64,000 nt of DNA from Streptomyces sp. LUP30 (GTDB lineage Bacteria > Actinomycetota > Actinomycetes > Streptomycetales > Streptomycetaceae): NCBI RefSeq assembly GCF_001746365.1, contig NZ_MJAJ01000023.1, positions 10,800 through 74,799 on the forward strand, written 5' to 3'. Made by a program: the position numbers and the translations under genes. Below the pieces are notes generated by a model. That model made no database searches and was not told where the DNA came from. It saw nothing but the letters and a program-made list of their open reading frames with translations. Below are positions 7,784 through 15,243 of the stretch, one piece after another. The stretch's first letter is position 1, and each line of letters begins with the position of its first letter.

Positions 7784-8398
7784 TCACGCGTCCGTGAGGA
7801 GGCTCCCGGCGAGGAACTCGCCGACGTGCCCGAGGACCTGTCCGCGGTCCGTGCCGCGCAGGCCGACGGCGACGTGGATGGAGAAGCCGTCGAGCAGGGC
7901 TCGCAGCCGGGCCGCGAACCGGTCGGGGTCCACCCGCCGGAACTCGCCGCGCGACGTCCCCTCCGCCAGCAGCGCCACCAGGTCGCGATGCCAGGCGCCC
8001 TCGATGGCCGCCTGGCGGTCGCGCGCGTCCGCGCCGTCGGCGGCGTTCTGTGATCGGTTCCAGACCTCCAGCCAGAGCGTCCAGTGCGGGTCGCGGTGGC
8101 CGTCGGGGACGTACAGGTCGACGTAGGCGTCGAGGCGCTCGCGGGCGGGTGCGGCGCGGGCCAGCAGCCGGGCGCGCTCGGCGCCGAGCCGGCCCTCGCT
8201 CCACTCCAGAGTGCGCAGCAGGAGTTCGTCCTTGGAGTGGAAGTAGTAGAGGAGATGGCCGCTGCTCATGTCGACCTCACGGCCGAGCGCAGCCATGGTG
8301 AGCTTCTCCAGACCGCGCTCGGAGATCATCCTCATGGCGGCGGCGAGGACGTCCTCGCGGGGCGGGGCGTTCCTGCGTGCCCGTGCCGCTGCGGCCAT
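7784..8398 (-). CDS. TetR/AcrR family transcriptional regulator
   Basis: 204 residues with an N-terminal TetR DNA-binding domain (about 15-60: VLAAAMRMISERGLEKLTM, LGREVDMSSGHLLYYFHSK) and a BetI-like C-terminal ligand domain containing LWLEVWNRS. It is the last gene of a minus-strand run ureAB-ureC-agmatine deiminase-tetR and begins 54 bases after the deiminase stop. TetR-type operator palindromes upstream of ureAB make it the natural candidate repressor of the run, including itself. The ligand is unknown; agmatine, a polyamine or a ureido compound would fit the neighbours. Confidence 0.85.
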   Translation of the reverse strand: MAAAARARRNAPPREDVLAAAMRMISERGLEKLTMAALGREVDMSSGHLLYYFHSKDELLLRTLEWSEGRLGAERARLLARAAPARERLDAYVDLYVPDGHRDPHWTLWLEVWNRSQNAADGADARDRQAAIEGAWHRDLVALLAEGTSRGEFRRVDPDRFAARLRALLDGFSIHVAVGLRGTDRGQVLGHVGEFLAGSLLTDA

Positions 8399-8452
8399 GT
8401 CCCGGCTCCCCTGTTCTCGGTCGTCTCGGTCGTCGTCGGGCGCCTCCGGGTC

Positions 8453-9490
8453 TCAGACCCTCGGCTGCTGCTGGGTGATGCAGTGGACGCCACCGCCACC
8501 GGAGAAGATCGTACGGGCGTCCACCAGCGTGACCGTCCGCTCCGGGAACAGCCGGCGGAAGACTCCCGCCGCGAGCTCGTCCCGCGGGTCGTCGAAACCG
8601 CACAGCACCACGCCGCCGTTGCAGAGGTAGTGGTTGATGTAGGAGTAGTCGGCCCAGTGGCCGTCGGCCTCCAGCACGGTCGGGGCGGCGACCTCGACGA
8701 CCTCCAGCCGGCGGCCGCGTGCGTCGGTCTGCGATCGCAGCAGCCCGACGATCTCCCGCGTCACCTCGTGGTCGGGGTGCGCCGGGTCCGGCTGGCTGTG
8801 GGCGACGACGACTCCGGGGCGGGCGAACGCCGCGACGATGTCCACATGGCCGAGGGTGCCGAACCCGTGCGGGGGATAGTCGCCGGTGAGGCCGCGGGGC
8901 AGCCAGATCGCCTTGCGGGTGCCGAGCATGGCGTGGATCTCCGCCTCGGCCTCCTCCCGCGACCATCCCGGATTGCGCTCCGGACCGAGCTGGACCGTCT
9001 CCGTCAGCAGGACCGTGCCCTCGCCGTCGACGTGGATCGCACCGCCCTCGTTGACCAGCCGCGAGGCGTACGTCCTCGCCCCCGCGAGGTCGGAGACGGA
9101 CGCGGCGATCTTCGCGTCGTGCTCCCAGCGGGCCCAGTCCTGGGCGCCCCAGCCGTTGAACGTCCAGTCGACGGCGGCCAGTTCACGGCCGTTCGTGAGG
9201 AACGTCGGGCCGATGTCGCGCATCCAGGCGTCGTCCAGTTCGCGCTCGACCGTCTGAACGCCGGGTCCGAGCAGGGTGCGGGCGTCCGCCGACCGACCGG
9301 GGCCGCACACCACGGTCACCGGCTCGAAACGTCGGACGGCGCGGGCGACCTCGGCCCAGGCCGCCCGGGCGGCGGCCAGGCCGTCGGGGTCGTCGAAGGT
9401 GGGGTTGGGGCCCGGCCACGCCATCCAGGTGCGTTCGTGCGGGGCCCACTCGGCGGGCATGCGGAAGCCGTCGGCGGCTGCGTTGCTCAT
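8453..9490 (-). CDS. aguA: agmatine deiminase family protein
   Basis: 345 residues, close to the family's usual 330-370. Agmatine deiminase hydrolyses agmatine to N-carbamoylputrescine and ammonia in the cytoplasm. The penetein-fold signatures are present: FRMPAEWAPHERTWMAWP at the N-terminus, DAWMRDIGPTFL (acidic substrate ligand), LVNEGGAIHVDGEGT, FGTLGHVDIVAAF (catalytic His), and GGGGVHCITQQQP (catalytic Cys) at the end. The start ATG at 9490 is 25 bases after the ureC stop, consistent with co-transcription. No N-carbamoylputrescine amidase (aguB) is seen in the window, which leaves the fate of its product open. Related peptidylarginine deiminase-type activity is less likely. Confidence 0.88.
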   Translation of the reverse strand: MSNAAADGFRMPAEWAPHERTWMAWPGPNPTFDDPDGLAAARAAWAEVARAVRRFEPVTVVCGPGRSADARTLLGPGVQTVERELDDAWMRDIGPTFLTNGRELAAVDWTFNGWGAQDWARWEHDAKIAASVSDLAGARTYASRLVNEGGAIHVDGEGTVLLTETVQLGPERNPGWSREEAEAEIHAMLGTRKAIWLPRGLTGDYPPHGFGTLGHVDIVAAFARPGVVVAHSQPDPAHPDHEVTREIVGLLRSQTDARGRRLEVVEVAAPTVLEADGHWADYSYINHYLCNGGVVLCGFDDPRDELAAGVFRRLFPERTVTLVDARTIFSGGGGVHCITQQQPRV

Positions 9491-9515
9491 GAGACGGTCC
9501 TTGGTCCTTGGGGAG

Positions 9516-11189
9516 TCAGAGGAAGTAGAGGCGGTTCAGGGAGACGGACTCGGCCGGCTCGGAGCGCAGCACCTCGCCGTCGAGGGTGACCAGGCCGGTG
9601 CGCTGGTCGACGTCGACCGCCCCGGTGCGGGAGTTCAGGCGCAGGTCGGCGGGTCCGATGCCGCGGGTGCCGCGGACGGCGACCCTGCGGCGGCGGGTGG
9701 GCATGGAGTCGCCGCCCTGGTCGAGGGCGGCCCGCGCGACGAAGGCGACGGAGAGGTCGGCGGGCGTGGCGCCGTACGCCCCGAACTGCGGTCCGAGGAC
9801 CAGGGGTTCGCAGGTGTCGGTGGCGGCGTTCGGGTCGCCGACCACCCCGTACGCCGGGAAGCCCGACTTGAGGACCAGTTGCGGCTTGGCGCCGAAGTAC
9901 TCGGGACGCCACAGCACGATGTCGGCGAGCTTGCCGACCTCGATCGAGCCGACCTCGTGCGAAAGTCCGTGCGCGATGGCCGGGTTGACGGTCAGCTTGG
10001 CCATGTAGCGCAGGACGCGCTCGTTGTCGTGGTCGTCGTGCGGGGCGCCGAACTCGGCCTTCATCTTCCCCGCCATGGCGAAGGTGCGGCGGACGGTCTC
10101 GCCCGCGCGGCCCATGCCCTGCGCGTCGGACGAGGTGATGCCGATCGCGCCCAGGTCGTGCAGCACGTCCTCGGCGCCCATCGTCCCGGCGCGGATGCGG
10201 TCGCGGGCCATGGCGGCGTCGCCGGGCAGGTCGGTCTTCAGGTCGTGGACGGAGACGATCATCCCGTAGTGCTCCGCGACGGCGTCCCGGCCGAAGGGGA
10301 GGGTGGGGTTGGTGGAGGAGCCGATGACGTTCGGCACGCCCGCCATCTTCAGCACGTTGGGCACATGGCCGCCGCCGCAGCCCTCGATGTGGAAGGCGTG
10401 GATCGTCCGGCCCTCCAGGACCCGCAGCGTGTCCTCGACCGACAGGCACTCGTTCAACCCGTCGCTGTGCAGGGCGACCTGGACGTCGTGCTCCTCGGCG
10501 ACCCGCAACGCCGTGTCCAGCGCGCGGGTGTGGGCGCCCATGTCCTCGTGCACCTTGAAGCCCGAGGCGCCTCCCTCGGCCAGCGCCTCGACCAGTGGGG
10601 CGTCGTGCGAGGACGAACCGCGGCCCAGGAAGCCGATGTTGACCGGCCAGGCGTCGAAGGCGTTGAACGCGTGCCGCAGCGCCCAGGGCGAGTTGACCCC
10701 GACGCCCCATACGGGGCCGAACTCCTGCCCGATGATCGTCGTCACGCCGGAGGCCAGCGAGGCCTCCATGATGCGCGGCGACAGCAGATGGACATGGGTG
10801 TCGACGGCGCCGGCGGTCGCGATGAGCCCCTCGCCGGAGACGATCGAGGTGCCCGTGCCGACGACGACGTCCACCCCGTCCAGGGTGTCGGGGTTCCCGG
10901 CGCGCCCGATCGCGTGGATGCGGCCCTCCCGGATCCCGATGGAGAGCTTGCGGATCCCCTGCACCGCGTCGATCACGACGACGTTGCTGATCACGACGTC
11001 ACAGGTGTCCCGGACGGCGGCGGCCCGCAGGTGCAGTCCGTCGCGGGCGGTCTTGCCGAAGCCGGCGAGGAACTCGTCGCCGGGGAGCTGGGAGTCGGAC
11101 TCCACGCGGACGACCAGGCCCGAGTCGCCGAGCCGGACGCGGTCGCCGGCGCGGGGGCCGTGGGTCGCGGCGTACTCGTACGGGTTCAC
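9516..11189 (-). CDS. ureC: urease alpha subunit-like amidohydrolase, non-canonical flap
   Basis: 557 residues. Urease alpha subunits hydrolyse urea at a dinickel centre. The ligands are retained: VDTHVHLL, the carbamylated Lys in SGFKVHEDMGAH, VALHSDGLNE, AFHIEGCGGGHVPN and the Asp in TSSDAQGMGR. The mobile-flap segment is altered: aligned by eye to Klebsiella UreC, VCHHLD becomes SVHDLK, so the flap Cys (Cys319) is Val and the following His321 is Asp, while catalytic His320 remains. The substrate pocket loop after GGGTGPA is also changed (GQEFGPVWG). The start is GTG 11189, which overlaps the stop of ureAB by GTGA. No accessory genes ureD/E/F/G lie nearby, so nickel loading must come from elsewhere or the enzyme uses another metal or substrate. 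Confidence 0.88.
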   Translation of the reverse strand: MNPYEYAATHGPRAGDRVRLGDSGLVVRVESDSQLPGDEFLAGFGKTARDGLHLRAAAVRDTCDVVISNVVVIDAVQGIRKLSIGIREGRIHAIGRAGNPDTLDGVDVVVGTGTSIVSGEGLIATAGAVDTHVHLLSPRIMEASLASGVTTIIGQEFGPVWGVGVNSPWALRHAFNAFDAWPVNIGFLGRGSSSHDAPLVEALAEGGASGFKVHEDMGAHTRALDTALRVAEEHDVQVALHSDGLNECLSVEDTLRVLEGRTIHAFHIEGCGGGHVPNVLKMAGVPNVIGSSTNPTLPFGRDAVAEHYGMIVSVHDLKTDLPGDAAMARDRIRAGTMGAEDVLHDLGAIGITSSDAQGMGRAGETVRRTFAMAGKMKAEFGAPHDDHDNERVLRYMAKLTVNPAIAHGLSHEVGSIEVGKLADIVLWRPEYFGAKPQLVLKSGFPAYGVVGDPNAATDTCEPLVLGPQFGAYGATPADLSVAFVARAALDQGGDSMPTRRRRVAVRGTRGIGPADLRLNSRTGAVDVDQRTGLVTLDGEVLRSEPAESVSLNRLYFL

Positions 11190-11893
11190 CGGGTCCCTCC
11201 CCGTTCCGCCCCCAGATATCCGCAGGCGGCGGCCCGGCGCAGGGCCTCTGCGCGAGCCCCCGGCGCGTCCAGCGGCCCGTCGACCAGTCCGGCGAAGCCG
11301 ATCGCCACCCGATCGCCCCCGATGGGCCGCAGTCCGACCTCGGCGCTCTCCCCCGGTCCGAAGCGCACGGAGGACCCGGCGGGGACGGCGAGGCGCATCC
11401 CGTAGGCCGTGTCCCGTGCGAAGTCCAGCCGCGGGTTGGCCTCGAAGAAGTGGAAATGGGACGTGACGGAGACCGGCACGTCGGCGGTGTTGACGACCGT
11501 CAGCCGCACGAGCGCCTCGGGCTCCACGTGAGCGGGCCCCGGCAGCAGCGCGCCCGGCCCCCCTCCGTCCGGCCGGTCTCCCGCGCTGCCCGCGCCGATC
11601 GGATCGCGGACGACGGCGAGCCGCGAGCCGTCGTCGAAGACGGCCTCCACGTGCACCTCGGTGACGACGTCCACGACCCCCGGCAGCACGTCGTCCGGGC
11701 CGAGGACCGACCGGGCCCGCTCGATCGCCTCGGCGAGCCGGACGCCGTCACGAGCGGCCTCACAGACGGTGTCCGCGACGAGCGCGGTCGCCTCCGGCAC
11801 GTTGAGCCGCAGCCCGCGGGCCCTTCTCGCCCGGGCCAGCTCGGCCGCCCCGAAGAGCAGCAGCCGATCCCGTTCGGTGGGGGTGAGTCGCAC
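11186..11893 (-). CDS. ureAB: urease gamma-beta fusion subunit
   Basis: 235 residues joining the gamma subunit (about 1-100: MRLTPTERDRLLLF, LNVPEATALVAD, VLPGVVDVVTEVHVEAVF) to the beta subunit (about 125-220: VRLTVVNTADVPVSVTSHFHFFEANPRLDF-type segment, FGPGESAEVGL, IGFAGLVDGPLD). Fused gamma/beta subunits are known in some bacteria, such as Helicobacter UreA and Streptomyces. A Gly/Pro-rich linker lies at about 100-118. The start is GTG 11893 with GGGAGG about 6 bases upstream. The stop overlaps the ureC start (GTGA), so the subunits should be made in equal amounts. Two TetR-type operators lie 20-90 bases upstream. Confidence 0.87.
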   Translation of the reverse strand: MRLTPTERDRLLLFGAAELARARRARGLRLNVPEATALVADTVCEAARDGVRLAEAIERARSVLGPDDVLPGVVDVVTEVHVEAVFDDGSRLAVVRDPIGAGSAGDRPDGGGPGALLPGPAHVEPEALVRLTVVNTADVPVSVTSHFHFFEANPRLDFARDTAYGMRLAVPAGSSVRFGPGESAEVGLRPIGGDRVAIGFAGLVDGPLDAPGARAEALRRAAACGYLGAERGGTR

Positions 11894-11912
11894 CTGGCCT
11901 CCCTCTCAGTCT

Positions 11913-11983
11913 TTGAGCAGCACTCTAAAGGTCAGGCTCGGTGATCAGAAGACTTCACCGGAAGATTTAGAGCACTGCTCAAA
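11913..11983 (-). promoter_or_regulatory. paired TetR-type operators upstream of ureAB
   Basis: TTGAGCAGCACTCTAAA (11913-11929) and TTTAGAGCACTGCTCAA (11966-11982) are inverted copies of one another with two mismatches. The second contains the 11-bp palindrome GAGCACTGCTC. They flank the presumed minus-strand promoter of the ureAB operon, the nearer one being 20 bases before the GTG. The TetR gene at the end of the same operon is the probable ligand. Confidence 0.65.
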
Positions 11984-12013
11984 ATGCGGGACGCGACGGT
12001 GGACGCACGGAGA

Positions 12014-12051
12014 CGCCGCAGGGCCGCCCCGGTCGGGGCGGCCCTGCGGCG
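12014..12051 (-). terminator. hairpin terminator after ilvE
   Basis: Perfect 17-bp GC stem (12014-12030 with 12035-12051) and loop GGTC, 20 bases beyond the ilvE stop. Confidence 0.85.
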
Positions 12052-12070
12052 ACGTCGGGAGGACTCGGGA

Positions 12071-13159
12071 TCAGCCCAGCCGGTGCATCCAGCCGTGCTT
12101 GTCCTCGGCCGTGCCGCGCTGGATGTCCAGCAGGGCCTGCCGGAGCCGGAGGGTGACCTCGCCGGGCTCGCCGCCCGACTGCTGCCACTCGCCGCCGGTG
12201 CGCTTGACCGTGCCGACCGGGGTGATCACGGCCGCCGTGCCGCAGGCGAAGACCTCCTGCAGCGCGCCGCTCTCGGAGTCGCGCTGCCACTGGTCGACGG
12301 AGACGCGGCCCTCCTCGGCCTCGTAGCCCAGGTCGCGGGCGACGGTGAGGAGGCTGTCACGGGTGACGCCCTCCAGGATGGAGCCGGTCAGCGAGGGCGT
12401 GACGATCTTGTTCCCGTAGACGAAGTACAGGTTCATGCCGCCGAGCTCCTCGACCCACTTGCGCTCGACCGCGTCGAGGTAGCAGACCTGGGCGCAGCCC
12501 TGCGCGGCGGCCTCGGCCTGGGCGAGCAGGGAGGCGGCGTAGTTGCCGCCCGTCTTGGCGTCGCCCATGCCGCCCGGGACGGCGCGGACGTGGTCCTCGG
12601 ACACCCAGATCGAGACGGGCTTGACGCCGCCCGGGAAGTAGGCGCCGGCCGGGGAGGCGATCACGATGAAGAGGTACTCGTTGGCCGGCTTCACGCCCAG
12701 GCCCACCTCGGTCGCGATCATGAAGGGGCGCAGGTAGAGGGACTCCTCGCCGCCGTGCGCGGGCACCCAGTCCTTGTCCTGGCCGACGAGCGCGTCACAG
12801 GCCTCGATGAACGTCTCGACCGGCAGCTCGGGCATCGCCAGGCGGCGGGCGGAGCGCTGGAACCGCTTGGCGTTCTGGTCCGGGCGGAAGGTGGCGACGG
12901 AGCCGTCGGGACGGCGGTAGGCCTTCAGCCCCTCGAAGATCTCCTGCGCGTAGTGCAGGACGTTGGTCGCCGGGTCGAGGGGGATCGGCGCGTACGGAAC
13001 GAGCTGACCGTCGTGCCAGCCGCGGCCCTCGGTCCACCTGATCGTCACCATGTGGTCGGTGAAGTGGCGGCCGAAGCCGGGGTTCGCCAGGATCGCCTCG
13101 CGCTCGGCGGCGGAGAGCGGGCTGGCGGAGGGCTTGAGCTCGATCGTGGGCGTCGTCAT
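12071..13159 (-). CDS. ilvE: branched-chain amino acid aminotransferase
   Basis: 362 residues. This PLP enzyme makes the last step of leucine, isoleucine and valine synthesis, exchanging amino groups between glutamate and the 2-keto acids. Fold-type IV signatures are FTDHMVTIRWTEG, the Tyr/Arg region LYLRPFMIATE, and the PLP lysine in GDAKTGGNYAASLLAQ, followed by LTGSILEGVTRDSLL and EVFACGTAAVITPVG. The start ATG at 13159 has GAAGGA about 9 bases upstream. It has its own terminator and is separated from leuB by tandem hairpins, so it is probably transcribed on its own. The length fits the long actinobacterial BCAT type. Confidence 0.93.
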   Translation of the reverse strand: MTTPTIELKPSASPLSAAEREAILANPGFGRHFTDHMVTIRWTEGRGWHDGQLVPYAPIPLDPATNVLHYAQEIFEGLKAYRRPDGSVATFRPDQNAKRFQRSARRLAMPELPVETFIEACDALVGQDKDWVPAHGGEESLYLRPFMIATEVGLGVKPANEYLFIVIASPAGAYFPGGVKPVSIWVSEDHVRAVPGGMGDAKTGGNYAASLLAQAEAAAQGCAQVCYLDAVERKWVEELGGMNLYFVYGNKIVTPSLTGSILEGVTRDSLLTVARDLGYEAEEGRVSVDQWQRDSESGALQEVFACGTAAVITPVGTVKRTGGEWQQSGGEPGEVTLRLRQALLDIQRGTAEDKHGWMHRLG

Positions 13160-13349
13160 GAGTGGTTGTCCTTCACCGGTTGTGTGTGACGGGCCGCGCT
13201 CACGTCCGTACGGCCAGTGGCCGGTGCCAGGACGTCCGAGCATTGCCTGATACCGCGGCTCCGCGTTCGATTATCGCAAGCGGGGTGCGCGGAGGAAAAC
13301 GGCGTGAATGCGACCCGGGGTAGATGGTGACACCCGGCAGGACATACGA

Positions 13350-13417
13350 GAAGCCGCCGGGTGCGATGAGACCCCGGCGGCTTCGATGGGTCGCCCCCGG
13401 CTCCTGGGAGCCGGGGG
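13350..13417 (-). terminator. tandem hairpin terminators after leuB
   Basis: Two adjacent stems: 13350-13361 with 13373-13384 (12 bp) and 13394-13404 with 13407-13417 (11 bp, 2-base loop). They lie 16 bases and more beyond the leuB stop and isolate leuB from ilvE. Confidence 0.8.
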
Positions 13418-13432
13418 GCGTGGTGCGCCGGG

Positions 13433-14476
13433 TCAGCCGGCTACTCGTGCGGAGAGCGCGTCGCCGATCTCCGAGGTGCTGCGCGCGGGCAGCGCGGCGC
13501 GCTCCGCCAGGTCGGCGGAGACGGCGTCCTCGATGCGGACCGCCTCGGCGTCGTGTCCGAGGTGGCGCAGCAGCAGGGCGACGGACAGGACCGTGGCGGT
13601 GGGGTCGGCCTTGCCCTGGCCCGCGATGTCCGGAGCCGAGCCGTGCACGGGCTCGAACATGGACGGGAAGTCGCCGGAGGGGTTGATGTTGCCGCTCGCG
13701 GCGACGCCGATGCCGCCGGAGACGGCCGCGGCGAGGTCGGTGATGATGTCGCCGAAGAGGTTGTCGGTGACGATCACGTCGAACCGGCCGGGGTCGGTGA
13801 CCAGGTAGATCGTCGCGGCGTCCACGTGGATGTAGTCCGTGGTGACGTCGGGGAACTCCGCGGCCACCCGGTTGAAGACGTTCGTCCACAGGTGGCCGGC
13901 GAAGGCCAGCACGTTGTTCTTGTGGACCAGCGTGAGCTTCTTGCGGGGGCGGGCCTGGGCGCGGGCGAAGGCGTCGCGGACCACACGCTCGACGCCGAAG
14001 GCCGTGTTCACGGAGACCTCGGTGGCGACCTCGTGCGGGGTGCCCTTGCGGATCGTGCCGCCGTTGCCGGTGTACGGACCCTCGGTGCCCTCGCGGACCA
14101 CGATGAAGTCGATCTCGGGCTGACCGGCCAGCGGGGTGGCCACGCCGGGGAGCAGCTTCGAGGGGCGCAGGTTGACGTGGTGGTCGAAGAGGAAGCGCAG
14201 CTTGAGCAGGAAGCCCCGCTCCAGGACGCCGGAGGGCACGCTCGGGTCGCCGATCGCGCCGAGCAGGATCGCGTCGTGCTGCTTGAGCGCCTCCGCGTCG
14301 GCGTCGGTGAGGGTCTCACCGGTGGCGTGGTAGCGCCGGGCGCCGAAGTCGTACTCCTTGGTCTCCAGCTTCACGTCCTGCGGGAGGACGGCGGAGAGGA
14401 CCTTGAGACCTTCGGCCACGACCTCCTGGCCGATGCCGTCACCGGGGATCACTGCGAGATTGAGGCTGCGAGACAT
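13433..14476 (-). CDS. leuB: 3-isopropylmalate dehydrogenase
   Basis: 347 residues, ATG at 14476. LeuB oxidises and decarboxylates 3-isopropylmalate to 2-ketoisocaproate, using NAD+, in leucine synthesis. It begins LAVIPGDGIGQEVVAEG and carries LLKLRFLFDHHVNLRP, REGTEGPYTGNGG, LVHKNNVLAFAGHLW (the catalytic Lys region), the metal-binding TDNLFGDIITDLAAAVSGGIGVAASGNI (in part) and FEPVHGSAPDIAGQGKADPTA. The sequence and length fit the shorter actinobacterial LeuB type. Its 3' end is closed by tandem hairpins. Confidence 0.93.
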   Translation of the reverse strand: MSRSLNLAVIPGDGIGQEVVAEGLKVLSAVLPQDVKLETKEYDFGARRYHATGETLTDADAEALKQHDAILLGAIGDPSVPSGVLERGFLLKLRFLFDHHVNLRPSKLLPGVATPLAGQPEIDFIVVREGTEGPYTGNGGTIRKGTPHEVATEVSVNTAFGVERVVRDAFARAQARPRKKLTLVHKNNVLAFAGHLWTNVFNRVAAEFPDVTTDYIHVDAATIYLVTDPGRFDVIVTDNLFGDIITDLAAAVSGGIGVAASGNINPSGDFPSMFEPVHGSAPDIAGQGKADPTATVLSVALLLRHLGHDAEAVRIEDAVSADLAERAALPARSTSEIGDALSARVAG

Positions 14477-14672
14477 GCGGGAACCCTACTCCTCGTCCCA
14501 TGGGATGACACGGACCGTCCGTCATACGGACAGCTCCGTCGCGGGGCGGGCGCGGGTCCGCGGTGCGGCGCGGATGCCCGAAGTCCCGTTCGGGCGCCCG
14601 CGCCGCACCCCGTGCGGATGCGGCTCCTCACTGTCCCGGACACGGTGCGACCGGGCTACGGGGCGGCCTGGC

Positions 14673-14804
14673 TCAGTGGCCGGTCTCGCCGCCGTTGTCA
14701 CGGCGGTCGAGGGCGCGCTGCAGGGCGGCGGCGGCGTTCTTGCGGTCGGACTCGGTCGTACGGGAGACGTGACGGACTCGGCGGCGGACGGTCGTCTCGG
14801 CCAT
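14673..14804 (-). CDS. small basic protein of unknown function
   Basis: 43 residues, very rich in Arg (VRRRVRHVSRTTESDRKNAAAALQRALDRRD), predicted helical, calculated as strongly basic, no membrane span. The ATG at 14804 has a strong AAGGAG about 10 bases upstream, and third positions are G/C-rich, so it is taken as a real gene. From memory, a similar small reading frame exists between leuB and the proline catabolic genes in other Streptomyces. Nucleic-acid contact is possible from the charge but is not shown. Confidence 0.65.
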   Translation of the reverse strand: MAETTVRRRVRHVSRTTESDRKNAAAALQRALDRRDNGGETGH

Positions 14805-15142
14805 GGGGAATCGACTCCTTCGAATTCCAGGGAGTGCCAAAGGGGTTACGAGACGCCGGAAGGGGGCGGGGAGCGGACCGCAGGGATTGCCTGCCACGGG
14901 CCCGGTCACGACCGCCATTCGCTTGGTCGAGCGAGACGTTCGGCTCCTACAAAACTAAGGGAGGAGCGCGCGCCTGTCTCCACAATTACTCGGACTTCCT
15001 ACTATCTGAGACGGACACCGGCTATCTAACCGCTGAAAACTCATTGACCGGTTAGGCGGCCGCGTGGTGCACACGGGGCAGACCGCCGCCCTGATCGGCG
15101 ACTTCCCCGACCGCCACCTCCGAGCACCCGCACCGGGCGCAA
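14805..15142. other. intergenic region, partly AT-rich, no gene seen
   Basis: About 340 bases upstream of the small basic gene. Bases about 14940-15056 are much less GC-rich than the neighbourhood and hold CTAACCG (15026-15032) and CGGTTAG (15049-15055), a 7-bp inverted repeat 16 bases apart, as well as TAGTTTTGTAGGAG on the minus strand. These suggest a promoter, a regulator site or an untranslated leader for the small gene. No open frame with convincing codon use was found. Confidence 0.45.
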
Positions 15143-15177
15143 CGCGAAGGGCCGGGCGGATCGCCCGGCCCTTCGCG
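15143..15177 (-). terminator. hairpin terminator after the proline catabolic operon
   Basis: Perfect 16-bp stem (15143-15158 with 15162-15177) and 3-base loop, 66 bases beyond the P5C dehydrogenase stop. Confidence 0.85.
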
Positions 15178-15243
15178 TCACCCGGCCGGTTCCGACCCCG
15201 GTGCGGGCGTCGGCCCCCGTGGGGCGTCGGCTCATCGGACCCG

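Noticed and set aside
4330..7797. Long open frame on the plus strand (over 1,100 codons)
   Set aside because: It is antisense to the membrane protein gene and cimA. It has Arg/Gly/Asp-rich composition typical of GC-rich shadow frames, and no domain is visible.
14530..14672. Possible tRNA or small RNA downstream of the small basic gene
   Set aside because: No cloverleaf with TTCRANY arm or consistent acceptor stem could be made out.
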